DNA of 64,000 bases from Trichomonas tenax (Eukaryota; Parabasalia; Trichomonadida; Trichomonadidae). Under the pieces are notes generated by a model. The model saw only the letters and a list, made by a program, of their open reading frames with translations, did no database searches and was not told where the DNA came from. Positions 31,301 through 40,800 of this stretch are shown here, one piece after another. The first letter of the stretch is position 1; each line of letters begins with the position of its first letter. The stretch covers positions 109,158-173,157 of the forward strand of contig JALKBU010000003.1 of assembly GCA_023091735.1 (NCBI GenBank), in the 5' to 3' direction. Both the position numbers and the translations under genes were made by a program.

Positions 31301-33701
31301 CCATATCAACAATTGGCTGGAAGAGAGTTTGAATGCTTTTATCACCTGGAACTGTGATTGTTGTGTTTTCGTGATATGTCGCTTCATGAGAAGGCTGTGT
31401 TGTCAATGCTTCAATGCGGAGGAAAATGTCCATATCGTTGTAGTTTGCAAGTGTGTAATCGAAGCTTGCATCATGAACAAAACGTCCGTAAAAGACTGCT
31501 TCCAAGCTGTCGTCTGTAATTAATCTGAATACTTCAAGTTTCTGGCCACGTGTGAAGTATCTAACAAGATTCACATCACAGTCAAGCGAACGACCGACAT
31601 CGAAGAATATAATTCTGTCTGGTTGGTATTTTTCGAGATAAGGCGCAGAGTAGTTTCTCGTCATGAGAATGACGCCTTCTTTGAGAGATGTTGAAAACAT
31701 CTCATCGCGGTTGATTGAGTCTACAATTCCATAAGTAATGTGACGTGATTGAAGCAGAGGAACAATAAGTCCGATTAAAGCAAAACAATCGCACACTAAC
31801 ACAGTGAGAGGAACTTCTTTGATGAGTTCGATGAGTTTGTTCATTTTGTTTGATGTTGAGATGAATAACTCAAGATATTGTTCTGATGTGATAGAGCTCA
31901 AGTTGAAGCGTGCTTTGTGCTTATTGATGATGAGATCATCCATAGCTTTCGTGAGGAATGGATGCTGATGGCATTTATACATTTCTCTATATAAAAACGT
32001 TGGATCGCGAAAAACCCTTCCACGGGAATTACGCATCTTCAACAGTTTCGATAATCTGTCGTGAATTTGCGGTGAAACAGCATTTGGAACGAAAACGACA
32101 TTTTCGTTGTATTGAAAATCAAATTTGTCTTCTGGGCGATTGTCAATAATGATTTTGAAAATTCCTGGATAATTGCATGTGACGTATTCATCTGAATCGA
32201 TTACGACGTTATTCCATTTAACATTAACGAGCGAATTTGATTCTTTTGAATAAATTGGTGCTGTCATGATAAGTACATCTGTCTTTGGTCCGCGATCGCA
32301 AATAACCTCGTTTGATCTGACAATAAGTCTCGAATCGACTTCTGTATCGTAAATCGAAACATATAAATAAGTCATGATACGAAAAGCGTCCATCCAGTTA
32401 TTGATTCTGGAAGCAGATGTAATGATAATCGTTTTCATCTTGTGATTTTGTTTTTTCGCGAAGTGTAAGAAAGCAGTTACAGCACCAATGCGGCCTGTTG
32501 CAGGATTCGATAATTTGCATTGCGAAACTGACTGCGATGCTGTAATAAGTTGATTTACGATGTGTTTTTGAGAATCTGTTAAATTAATTTTGCGTTCTAA
32601 TAAAGGAAAATCTGTCATCGGCTGAAATGGAAGTGGTGTGGCGCGATTTTGGCGCAATGTATTAATCCAGTAAATATCAATGAGTTTTGGAAGTTCTGCC
32701 AAGTTTGCAACTGAAAATGGCAAATCTGACTTACGAAGTAATAATTCTGGGCTTTCCCAAGTAGCTTTGTTCTCTTGGTAACCCTGCCATTTGACTAAGA
32801 ACTCGACAGACTTCGGTGGCTCAATAACTTCGTGTTTTTCTTCTTCTTCTTCGACTTCGTTTGCTTTTTCACCAGCACGCTTAAGACTGATGATACCACA
32901 CTCGTCGAGGAATGTCTCTGTAATGTCTTCAATGTGTCTTAACGGTTTTTCAAGTTCGATAATTTTTTCGAGATTTGGATAAGACTTCGTTGGAAAACCA
33001 GGGACATAAACATTGGAATCAGCGATTTCCTGCGGAGTTTCCTCCTTTTCGCCAACAGCTCTGTGTGAAACGATTCTATCAACGTAGAATAATTCAATTG
33101 GAATTCGCGAGAAAACAGGTTCATAATAATTCGAGGATATATCGGAGAGTTCGATTCCTTGTTGGTCAGAAAGTGCTTCGAAGTGTTTTTGAAGTGCTTC
33201 TGTGTTTGCGCCGCTTTTTAAGTCTTTTTCCGAGTATATTTTAGAGTGGAAGAGAGATTTTTCAGGAATTTGGCAGATGTATTGTGTTTCGTCCGGAATT
33301 TGATTGTTTTTAGCGATGATGGTCGCGATTTTTGGTCCAGCAGTTAAAACTTTCTTAGGAGCTGGCTGCGGGTTTACCTCCGCATCATCAGGGTCGTCTG
33401 AGTCTATGTAATTGCTTTTCTTTCGCGATCTCGAGCTCCTTCGCGGCGCATCTGAAACGTCAGCTTGTGCCGCGAATTCGTCCTCGTCGAAACTGTCACT
33501 GTCTTCTATTTCTAATTTTTTCGCTTTTGTCTTTCCTTTGGGCCGCCCACGGTGAGGAACTGGTGGTGGCGGCGGAATTCCGGTTTGTTGTTGTTGCTGC
33601 ATTTGCCTATATTGCAGTTCCAGGAGCCGCTTTTGGAAAGACTCCGGAAGGCTGCTGAAGTTTAACCCAGGAGGTGGCCTGTCTCCTGGATTTGGAAGCA
33701 T
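28332..33701 (-). CDS. CHD-like chromodomain protein with a degenerate SNF2 ATPase (1789 aa)
   Basis: The order is that of CHD remodelers: a basic N-terminus, a chromodomain near residues 297-345 (VEFLVKWQGYQENKATWE), two SNF2-like lobes (about 365-740), a SANT-like helical region (about 1175-1210, NWDISCDMALLTGIVQFGF), then a long Gln/Pro-rich tail (about 1280-1730) and a Lys/Glu run (KEKKEKK) near 1750-1770. The ATPase motifs are lost. Where active CHDs have DEMGLGKT, this has NPATGRIG (about 395-402); the DEAH/DEGH box is replaced by IDSDEYV (about 500); motif VI (HRIGQ) reads FTRGQ, and its arginine finger context is changed. The lobes still align around it, so this looks like a stable pseudo-ATPase, not a random wreck, because the frame is intact over 5.4 kb. 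Confidence 0.83.
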   Translation of the reverse strand: MLPNPGDRPPPGLNFSSLPESFQKRLLELQYRQMQQQQQTGIPPPPPVPHRGRPKGKTKAKKLEIEDSDSFDEDEFAAQADVSDAPRRSSRSRKKSNYIDSDDPDDAEVNPQPAPKKVLTAGPKIATIIAKNNQIPDETQYICQIPEKSLFHSKIYSEKDLKSGANTEALQKHFEALSDQQGIELSDISSNYYEPVFSRIPIELFYVDRIVSHRAVGEKEETPQEIADSNVYVPGFPTKSYPNLEKIIELEKPLRHIEDITETFLDECGIISLKRAGEKANEVEEEEEKHEVIEPPKSVEFLVKWQGYQENKATWESPELLLRKSDLPFSVANLAELPKLIDIYWINTLRQNRATPLPFQPMTDFPLLERKINLTDSQKHIVNQLITASQSVSQCKLSNPATGRIGAVTAFLHFAKKQNHKMKTIIITSASRINNWMDAFRIMTYLYVSIYDTEVDSRLIVRSNEVICDRGPKTDVLIMTAPIYSKESNSLVNVKWNNVVIDSDEYVTCNYPGIFKIIIDNRPEDKFDFQYNENVVFVPNAVSPQIHDRLSKLLKMRNSRGRVFRDPTFLYREMYKCHQHPFLTKAMDDLIINKHKARFNLSSITSEQYLELFISTSNKMNKLIELIKEVPLTVLVCDCFALIGLIVPLLQSRHITYGIVDSINRDEMFSTSLKEGVILMTRNYSAPYLEKYQPDRIIFFDVGRSLDCDVNLVRYFTRGQKLEVFRLITDDSLEAVFYGRFVHDASFDYTLANYNDMDIFLRIEALTTQPSHEATYHENTTITVPGDKSIQTLFQPIVDMVTSQEEFWDIAFAHSRLEHIKQVTWKKQEAMRIVEFLLKFGFSEFAKIAELMGRPQEDVYIFARAVLLHFLSDMDKSQLARHNLINSIIWFEFFTQPFEDQFDEPANFWHQVTAEEPTLQTPVFLKHNFLKNLKAQSESILQHVENVWIVRAFLSLHQEPYLPPRFPMAKDFVGTSPRFFYALLNSFLARGFSWQEIMMDMAEFQASEDMLREYFKMFINAIHVDLLSSCLHADAENNTSGLLADKMMRPILQRTIKGPFIMQWNAEELKRIIQVSMDFYIPYKGQQQDWEEFHALTHITTKPTAEVKRFLLDLDKFIKQPARSDDSLIIPQRIMNLPDTIPAQSFTGSNIRERYISATQRLEHIHALAISGIKDMKDNTGMPPNWDISCDMALLTGIVQFGFRIVGQIASCIPHTSPSYYDVPFSRPLYEFEEVVKIPGRIGQRLIFIIMSNRDIPRKIRFNEGISSLELVNVDIREKVAQANQVMQQRQQQLKQQAAQLAANPQPVAPQSVPAPPPQNVPSPQPPQAPAPMVPLQLPPIMSQSTISPSKPAKKESSLSDLMSFTPAKPKETHKEPHQKTYNAPSLGYPQPVDYAKAKAQIAAQNLAQSQVQAMMSNRPSRVTMPADLGVSVPSPSRQSSTKPKPMNQEFVPPKQEEKPLFSLDSLPDFLQPKNTPPQPQMPQPQMQQSQMHQPQPPMSQQVRSTQSQFMQAQQQLPQPQLQPQKLGQDIQRAASMGYQPKFMMSQQFQAQQQMQQFLNFQQMQQQFQHQPKPSPAPPESKKRQQSTPVQMPQVQFGMPGMQQKPQYPPIPQQPQNQMQFQHNPQMKPFQLPPPPATQNQQQSHSHQHQQVNSQNNFVLTPQIQNKLLKMPQSQFNQYQQQFYMHMYQQQMQMQQNPQQQPQSMNVPPMPQFTPQSQNQPSPNANTMQKQTPPIPMPLPIPPPDIKPKKEKKEKKEKKEKKEKKEKVTATPKSLFQKVIFPKKIVFLP

Positions 33702-34348
33702 TGTTTATTTTTTTTCGGCACTAAGTCCCCAAAAAGTGCCAAAGCTGGACGTTAAATCTCAATTTTTAGCGGGAAATCCCCTGATTCAAATCAGCACTAC
33801 ATCAACTAAATTATTGCTGTACATTATACCTGCAAAGTATGGGGCTCAATATATAGTATATATCTCATATTTTCGAATTTATTATCATTAATAAGTACCT
33901 AAATTTCTCACATTAATTTCAATTAAATAAGCATACATATATTTAAGATATATCACATCTTTCTCATTCATATGATTAATTTCAAAATTTATATCTTACA
34001 AAAAGATGAATTAATAACTGTAAATGTCACCAATATTAACACATTGATTAGTGACATCGATTTAAACATCTATATCAATAGTTATTCTTATATTTCTATT
34101 ATTTTCAAAGATATAGCCTAATTCTTTTCAAGACAATGAACACACAGATGCAATGCCATTGGTTATCACTATTCATGATCTAATTTTCACATTTCTGAAT
34201 CCAAATATTAAATCTTGCGTTAAATGAATAATTGTATTATATTTTATCAAGCCGCAACTTGCCTTTGTCAAACATACCTTTAGTTTGTAGAATTATGAAT
34301 TATTATTTATAAAAAACAAAATTATTAAGAAGAATTGAGTAAACAGAA
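33702..34348. other. AT-rich intergenic stretch
   Basis: About 650 bases upstream of the CHD-like gene. No gene is seen. The stretch next to the ATG lacks a clear TCA initiator (it reads GCCGAAAAAAAATAAACA before the ATG), unlike most genes here. Confidence 0.55.
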
Positions 34349-35020
34349 TTATCCCTGAGCTTCTATCTTAGCTTCGAGGGAAGCAACTTTCTCTTTCCAA
34401 GCAGCTTCACGCTGTTTGCACTTTTCGATAAAGTTGTGAAGGGTTGTATGCGTTTCTTTGCGCTTATTAGTAACTGCTTCTAATCTACCCTCTGCGTCGG
34501 TAATTTTGTCGTCCAATTTATGTAATTCTTGACATAATTGTTTATAAGCCTGTTTAAGATTGCGATTCTCTCTTTTCTGCTTGTCGGCAGCCATTTCAGC
34601 TTCTCTGGCCTCTTCAGCTAAGTGTGCGACTCTTGGAGTGTCAGGGATGAAAGCAGTTTCTTGCTGATCGTAAACTCCGAGTAATCTCAGTGCTTCTGCA
34701 ACGTGAGGATCATCTTGATTCGCTTTAGAAAGAAGATTCTTAATTTTAGTGAATGCTTGCTTTTGAATACCGATATAATAGTTCAAATCGCCTGTATAAA
34801 GGTTCTTCATCTTCTCGCTTTGCTGTCTTTCCTCCTCCAACTCTTCAGTAAGCCTTTCTTGCTCGCGTTTCAATGAATTAATTGTTTCTTTATCTTCATC
34901 TGACAATGCTTTCTTAGGTTTGCCACCTGGATGCTTCTCAATTCTCCTCGGTGTCTGCGGTGGGTCCTTGCGCTGCATTTTCACGCCTCTCGGTGTGGGT
35001 TCTGGACGTGATGTATTCAT
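34349..35020 (-). CDS. Small coiled-coil protein (223 aa from the chosen start)
   Basis: The longest frame begins at 35128, but TCATCC directly abuts the ATG at 35020, so I choose 35020; the extra upstream residues are hydrophobic and unlike the rest. The N-terminus is Pro/Arg/Lys-rich (TPRGVKMQRKDPPQTPRR) with phosphorylatable TP sites. Residues about 45-80 and 140-220 are two coiled coils separated by a less helical linker (around AEALRLLGVYDQQE). It is not recognised; a cytoskeletal or flagellar role is possible but not shown. Confidence 0.8.
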   Translation of the reverse strand: MNTSRPEPTPRGVKMQRKDPPQTPRRIEKHPGGKPKKALSDEDKETINSLKREQERLTEELEEERQQSEKMKNLYTGDLNYYIGIQKQAFTKIKNLLSKANQDDPHVAEALRLLGVYDQQETAFIPDTPRVAHLAEEAREAEMAADKQKRENRNLKQAYKQLCQELHKLDDKITDAEGRLEAVTNKRKETHTTLHNFIEKCKQREAAWKEKVASLEAKIEAQG

Positions 35021-35546
35021 GGATGAAAAGTGCCAAAAATATTTTACTTTACAAAATGTGACATTGCCCGTTTTTAAACGTACATTTTCTATAATTGGCT
35101 TGAGAAAGCTTAATAAGGCACTCAACATAAGTTATTATATGCACTACACTGCAGGCGGCATACTATCTAAAGCATTGGAGTATTATATTTTCACGATCTG
35201 CTCATATTGAGATATTTTTTTCCTCAATAAGGCTTGTTAGTATTTATTGCATCACTTGATAGAGAATCACATACAAATAGTGACTGATTCTGAAGATAAT
35301 TTTGATTCTTTTGAATAAGTAAAGTTTATTATTAAAGCGTTTTGCTACTGTTACTGCGGGAGGTAGCAGTGAATATGAGCGATGTTATCAAAACAGGGAT
35401 ATTAGTATTTGCTTGAGAAACCAACAGATTTGCTTTAATAACAATGACAATAATACAATGGTCGGATAAACTGAGGGCTGTGAAATTAGATGATAAATTG
35501 GACAAAAATCTTTGTATATAGATTTTTTTTGTCCAAAATTAGTAAA
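35021..35546. other. Intergenic stretch
   Basis: About 525 bases upstream of the coiled-coil gene and downstream of the 108-residue gene. I see no gene or notable repeat. Confidence 0.5.
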
Positions 35547-35873
35547 TTAATGAGCACCCAGTAAATTCTTACTTTCTTCATAGGCTGGTCCTCCTTTATC
35601 TCCGTTCTTCTTTTCATAAAAAACATGCTTGCAAAAATCTTCAAAATCTTCATAATATTCTTGGAAAAATAGGACAGCATTAGCTTTTACACGTTTTGCA
35701 TCTCTATCACGCTGATGGTTATACTTCTGTTCAAACAAAACAGCAATGCGATCTAATTCGTTTCTATCAAAGTCTTGCTGATTGAAGGTTGTCGTAAGGA
35801 GTTTCCAAGCAGGAGACTTTTCGTATTCAAAATCGCTTCCGGCTTTAGCTGTTCTGGTTTTTCCTTTCGGCAT
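35547..35873 (-). CDS. Small conserved-looking protein of unknown function (108 aa)
   Basis: The N-terminus is basic (MPKGKTRTAKAGSDF), followed by a helical, aromatic-rich body (FFQEYYEDFEDFCKHVFYEKK) and a Gly-containing tail. There is no signal peptide or membrane helix. The frame is well formed with balanced composition, unlike shadow frames, and it is not overlapped by another gene. I do not recognise the family. Confidence 0.65.
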   Translation of the reverse strand: MPKGKTRTAKAGSDFEYEKSPAWKLLTTTFNQQDFDRNELDRIAVLFEQKYNHQRDRDAKRVKANAVLFFQEYYEDFEDFCKHVFYEKKNGDKGGPAYEESKNLLGAH

Positions 35874-36605
35874 TCTTGTCTAAAGTCACTTTTTACATTT
35901 TTTAAATATTTGCCATAGGGCATTTTACATGTCATATTTTTAAATCGAAAATTATTTTGGCTTTGTGAACTTCAGTATACACTACCTAGCTCAATGTTAG
36001 ACTGTCTTCCAAATTTTCATAAGAATTTATGATATTTGAATAAATTTTTGAGATAACCTTGAATGCATTACGAAAATGTATGTGTAATGAATAGGTATTA
36101 TGGCGGAGAATGAGGAAATGCATTCAGCTCAATATGTATCGATATTTTAATATTTCGATGAATAATCCGTATTTTCAAGATGTGCAGTGCAAAATTGACT
36201 GCATTTTTCATTGCAAACAGAAGAACCTAATCACATTCTATTGAGACAATGACTCACAACTGCATGCAAAACGTTTGTTTGCCATTAAAAGAAAATAAAT
36301 TCCTAGTCAAAAATTCAAAATTGACAATGAATCGAATCCAAGTCATGATGGAAGTAATCAATGAGTCAATGGGGATCAATGTATGACCATGACATTCATC
36401 AATTCTACATTTTTTGATGTGAATCTGATCAAGTTCCAAAATAGGAATTAATATGTTTCCTTTATGATTTAAGACCACAAGTATATAGGTATCATTGTGG
36501 TAATATATATTTTGAACGAATCTGAGTTTTTAAGACTTCTTACAAAACCGTCCTCAAAGAAAAAAAAATTTACTAACGTAAGTAATTTTTTAAGAAAGCA
36601 AAAAA
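35874..36605. other. Divergent intergenic stretch
   Basis: About 730 bases between two divergent genes. I see no gene. The plus-strand gene that follows has only GCAAAAAA before its ATG, a weak initiator. Confidence 0.5.
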
Positions 36606-37424
36606 ATGAATGATGAAAATAATAATTCAATGATTCAGCACACAGAAATTCCAGAAATCAATACTCTTTTGGTAGGTCCAACACCCAAAGTGTTTTCGGC
36701 GCGTGATTTGCCTCCGAAACTCATGATTACAGAACCAGATCTTCAACCGAGGGTCAATCCGCGTTTTGCACCCGAGAGATGTGCTAAAGTCAGCGTTTCT
36801 CAAGAGTTCGTTCGTGCAACAAGAGACGATTTACTTAAAGCTTCGCCGAGAAAATTCCAAAGAAACTCGTTAGAAGAGAAAATTCAGGCAGGGAAGATCC
36901 TTTCGGAGAAGCTTAACGAAAAGCTCGCGATGTACGATCAAGCACACAAGATTAAGAGTTATGTTTATTCAACTGATTATGAAGAACACTACGCTATACC
37001 TTTACAGAGAAGAATCAATCAAGCGCTCGAAAAAGAAAACTATGGGAGGTATTTGGAAGCAAAACAGCGCAATATTGAAAAAATTTCAAAACATCCAGTT
37101 CCAGTAAATTCAGATAGGGAGCCACCACACATTGAGCTGCTTAAGTATTCAGTCAAAGGTTTACATGATCCAGGAAACAAGTATCGTGAGCAACTTGAAA
37201 AAGAAAATTCTTTCACCGAGTTTTTGGCGAAAGCAAATGGTGTTCCTCTGCCTGAAAAGAAGCAACCATCAATGAATACATTGGATTACAAACGTTATGA
37301 TCAAATGGCACACACAAGATTTTGGCTTGGAAATGATGGTGGAAATAAGTATGGCAGGAAATCTTTCCCACGAACGAACTCCGATACACTGAAGCTCGAA
37401 ACATTCCCTGAAGATCAAGATTAA
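36606..37424 (+). CDS. 272-aa basic, mostly disordered protein, function unknown
   Basis: The first 90 residues are Pro-rich and extended (RDLPPKLMITEPDLQPRV). Residues about 90-160 are helical and charged, and the C-terminal third has Gly/Tyr/Arg-rich stretches (GNDGGNKYGRKSFPR). There is no membrane helix or signal peptide. The mix of short helices and loops is like proteins that line flagellar microtubules, but no specific family is recognisable, so that is only a thought. Confidence 0.75.
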   Translation: MNDENNNSMIQHTEIPEINTLLVGPTPKVFSARDLPPKLMITEPDLQPRVNPRFAPERCAKVSVSQEFVRATRDDLLKASPRKFQRNSLEEKIQAGKILSEKLNEKLAMYDQAHKIKSYVYSTDYEEHYAIPLQRRINQALEKENYGRYLEAKQRNIEKISKHPVPVNSDREPPHIELLKYSVKGLHDPGNKYREQLEKENSFTEFLAKANGVPLPEKKQPSMNTLDYKRYDQMAHTRFWLGNDGGNKYGRKSFPRTNSDTLKLETFPEDQD

Positions 37425-37863
37425 AATGTTTGAATATTTTCTTTATTAATTATATCTTCAATCATCAATTTTTGTCGAAATTTGATAAGATGCAACTAAG
37501 CAACAAAAGGATATGATGAATTTTATGATTTAAGGATATTCAACATGATTGCATATAAAATGAATTTATATCCTTATCCACAAATGATAAAAAGTTCATA
37601 ATATAAGAATATTATACTGTAGTAGGTGCTGTAGATATATCACATTGTTATGCTTGGATTAGACAAAACTTTCTTGATTTTAGTTTCAATAAGGAATGAT
37701 GTGATTTTGGTTTTTCATTTTCATCAACGAGAGTTTGTGTTTAGATACTGTTCTTCTAAGGTATTGTTAATATGTGACAGTTCATTATAAGTTTAAAGAT
37801 TGAAGGTTAAAATGTCAATAATTTGTATACTTTTGTTTATAAAATAAAATCTGACATAATTTG
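37425..37863. other. Intergenic stretch
   Basis: About 440 AT-rich bases with no gene that I can support. It leads into the decayed 5' end of the BEACH-like pseudogene. Confidence 0.5.
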
Positions 37864-40800
37864 ATGCTGAACTCGTTTTCTTTGATTTTCACGCAAACAC
37901 ATAAATTTAACGGTAATATCGCGTACAATTCGAAGGAACTGGAGTATCTCGTCAATGCCATCCCACTACAGAAGCTAACGAACGAATAAATCGCAAATTT
38001 TAATCATTAAATTGAAAAAAAATGTGAAACCAGGAAAAACTACCTGGATGATTGGATTTTATTTTCCATTTCAACCAGAAATTTTCAGAAAAATTATGTC
38101 CATTCAGTTTGAAGATCCATCTTTATAATTTTATACGCGTTGAATTCATACATTGCATGGGTTATATTCTTCGAAAAGATTCCTTCAATACGTTTTATCG
38201 ACGAAATAATCTCATCTATTTGTAATGCAAACATTATTGCAAATAATTTTTATAAAACTAAAAAATCTCAATCACGAAAGAACAAAGATACAGTAGACAT
38301 CGCATTATTCCCATAAATAACATCAAATGCATTTTTTCAAATGTATTCAATGCTATTAGATTCAAAACTTTACCATTTCAAGGAATCATTCTTCGATATT
38401 TTCGAGAAATTCATATCATACAATATTCATCGCGCAAATATGATTTTTAAGTATTTGTGTCAAACAATTGCTCATATCATTGATAATCCTTCAGGACTGA
38501 AAATTTTATTTAAATTAATAGCGTCAACAGTTAAACTAGCTGAAACAAACAACGTTAACGTTGAGTCGCTCATCATCGATAATATAATTAAGGCAATTGC
38601 AAATTTATTAATAGAAATGAACACAGAAGCACTCAAATTATTCCAACAGTTAATACCACTATGTAATATACAATATCATATTCAATCAAATATCTATTAC
38701 AATCATTCGAATTATTCTAAACGAAAGTGAAGCAATGGAATGGCCTTCACATCATACGCCAATAGTTAAGATAGATACTCCTATTGGTAATACTGTATCA
38801 ACATCTGTCACAGACAAAACATTTAAGAATGGATTACAAGAACTCAAGCAATTCCCTATGGAAAGGGGTACTGACTATGCAAGCTTCTGCACTCCTTCAC
38901 CGTTTGATAAGATCTCACTTTTCTTCATTTCTATATCATCCTATGAATCAACACCTGTAATTTTTGTAAGTTCTCTTTTCAATGAAGTTGCAAAACATAA
39001 CGAGCTCGACAAACTTCCACAAGTGTATTCATCATTGATATTCGTCTGCCTTAATTTATTACCTTCACTTTCAAGTTTCAGGGCAGCTGTTTTCCTTGCA
39101 AAATCAGCAATTTTTGATCCATCAATTTCTATTTTTGATTCACCAGATCATTTCAAGACAATAAGCAGACTCAGGCTTGAAACGATCACAATATCCATTA
39201 AACAAGGAGCAGATTTATTCAATGATTTCATAACCTATATCTCTGTTTATCCAAAACTCACCGCTGAAGTTTTCTATCGACTTATGGATATTCATTCACT
39301 TTATTGTCTGCTTATTAAACAGGATTCAATGTCTATCAGGAGATTAGTACATTCACTTAATTATTATACGCAGCTCCATATCAATGGAAAGGGTGATGTC
39401 AATGAAATTGAAAGAACAAGAACTGCACAATTTACATTCCTGAGGTTAATGCTTTCAAAGAAGAATGTCAGAGATTTGCTGTATCGAGATATGGAATTCT
39501 CTAATTTATTCATATCATTTATATTTGAACGCGGTCTTCGATCTTTTATTCTTTCATTACTCCTTCAATACTTTAAAGTTGCTGTTCCAAATGAATTAAA
39601 TTATGTTATTGGACCATTGGTAACAGTATTTGCGAATACAAAGAATGATTTTTTGAATCAAGACTTCCTTTCACTTATTCATGATACTGTTGTTATGATT
39701 TCTGAATTGCATCATACTAGAAAAGTAATTTCATCTGTTGTTGGACTAATCCATGAAGGAATTAATATAATGATCCATTTAATGCCGCCAAACGAAGATA
39801 CAGAAAAATTTTGTTCTCATGTATCAATTTGTTTACTGAAGCAGGTGATGAAAATATGCTCACGGCAGAATCGACGTCAATGCTTAGTCCTTCGATTATT
39901 AATTTCTATCAAGGAAAGCCAACAATCGAGTTATATCATAAACTTATACAATTGTTCATTGGCGACACTTCATCAGAACAAAAACCAGAATTTGAAATCA
40001 AGAACAGATCATGCATTGCTGTATCAAGTTTTCATCAATTCAGGGCACAGCATGAAACTTCTCGACTTTCTTTCCAAATTATTCGATTTCAAATCAACAA
40101 ATTTGATCTACTGCTTTGCCATTCAATATTCGAATTTAAATTTGAAAGAGAGGATGATCCAGAGAAATTAGACAAAGTTCTTCATCTCTTCAAACAAATA
40201 ACAATGCATTCGACATCGCAAAAAATCATTTCGACTTACCTCAGCAATTTTTCTCATGTTGAAGAAAATAAAATGTCCAAATATCACAATAAGTTTGTCA
40301 GATCTTTATATGACATCATTTATTCTCAGTATCAGTCATTCAATTACTCAATATTCTTAAATCATGAGAAATCAGCTTTAGCTTCAAGTTTTCATTCGCC
40401 TGCAAACTCATTCGTGTTTTGGATGTTATTAAATATTGGATATGAAGATAAATCAGATATCATGGAGATTCATTCGCAAGGCGCAGTCATAAAACTATCA
40501 ATAATAGACAACAGACTTTTCGCATATATCGATAACAACAAAATGTCTGTTGAATTCGGCCCCGTCACTAAATTGTTTTGGCACTTTATCTGTATAACAA
40601 TAGAAAGCAACGATAACAGATATCAAATTAGCACAATGATCGATTTCCAGAGTAGCATTATTAGCTGCACAATTGATAATCCATCGAAGCAAGAAACTTA
40701 TGTTACATTAAAGAAGAGTGACGCTGAAATAGCTTATGTTGCTTTTTTACCACCAATAAAGCATGAATACAAAGCTTTATATTCTCTAGGACCATTTACT

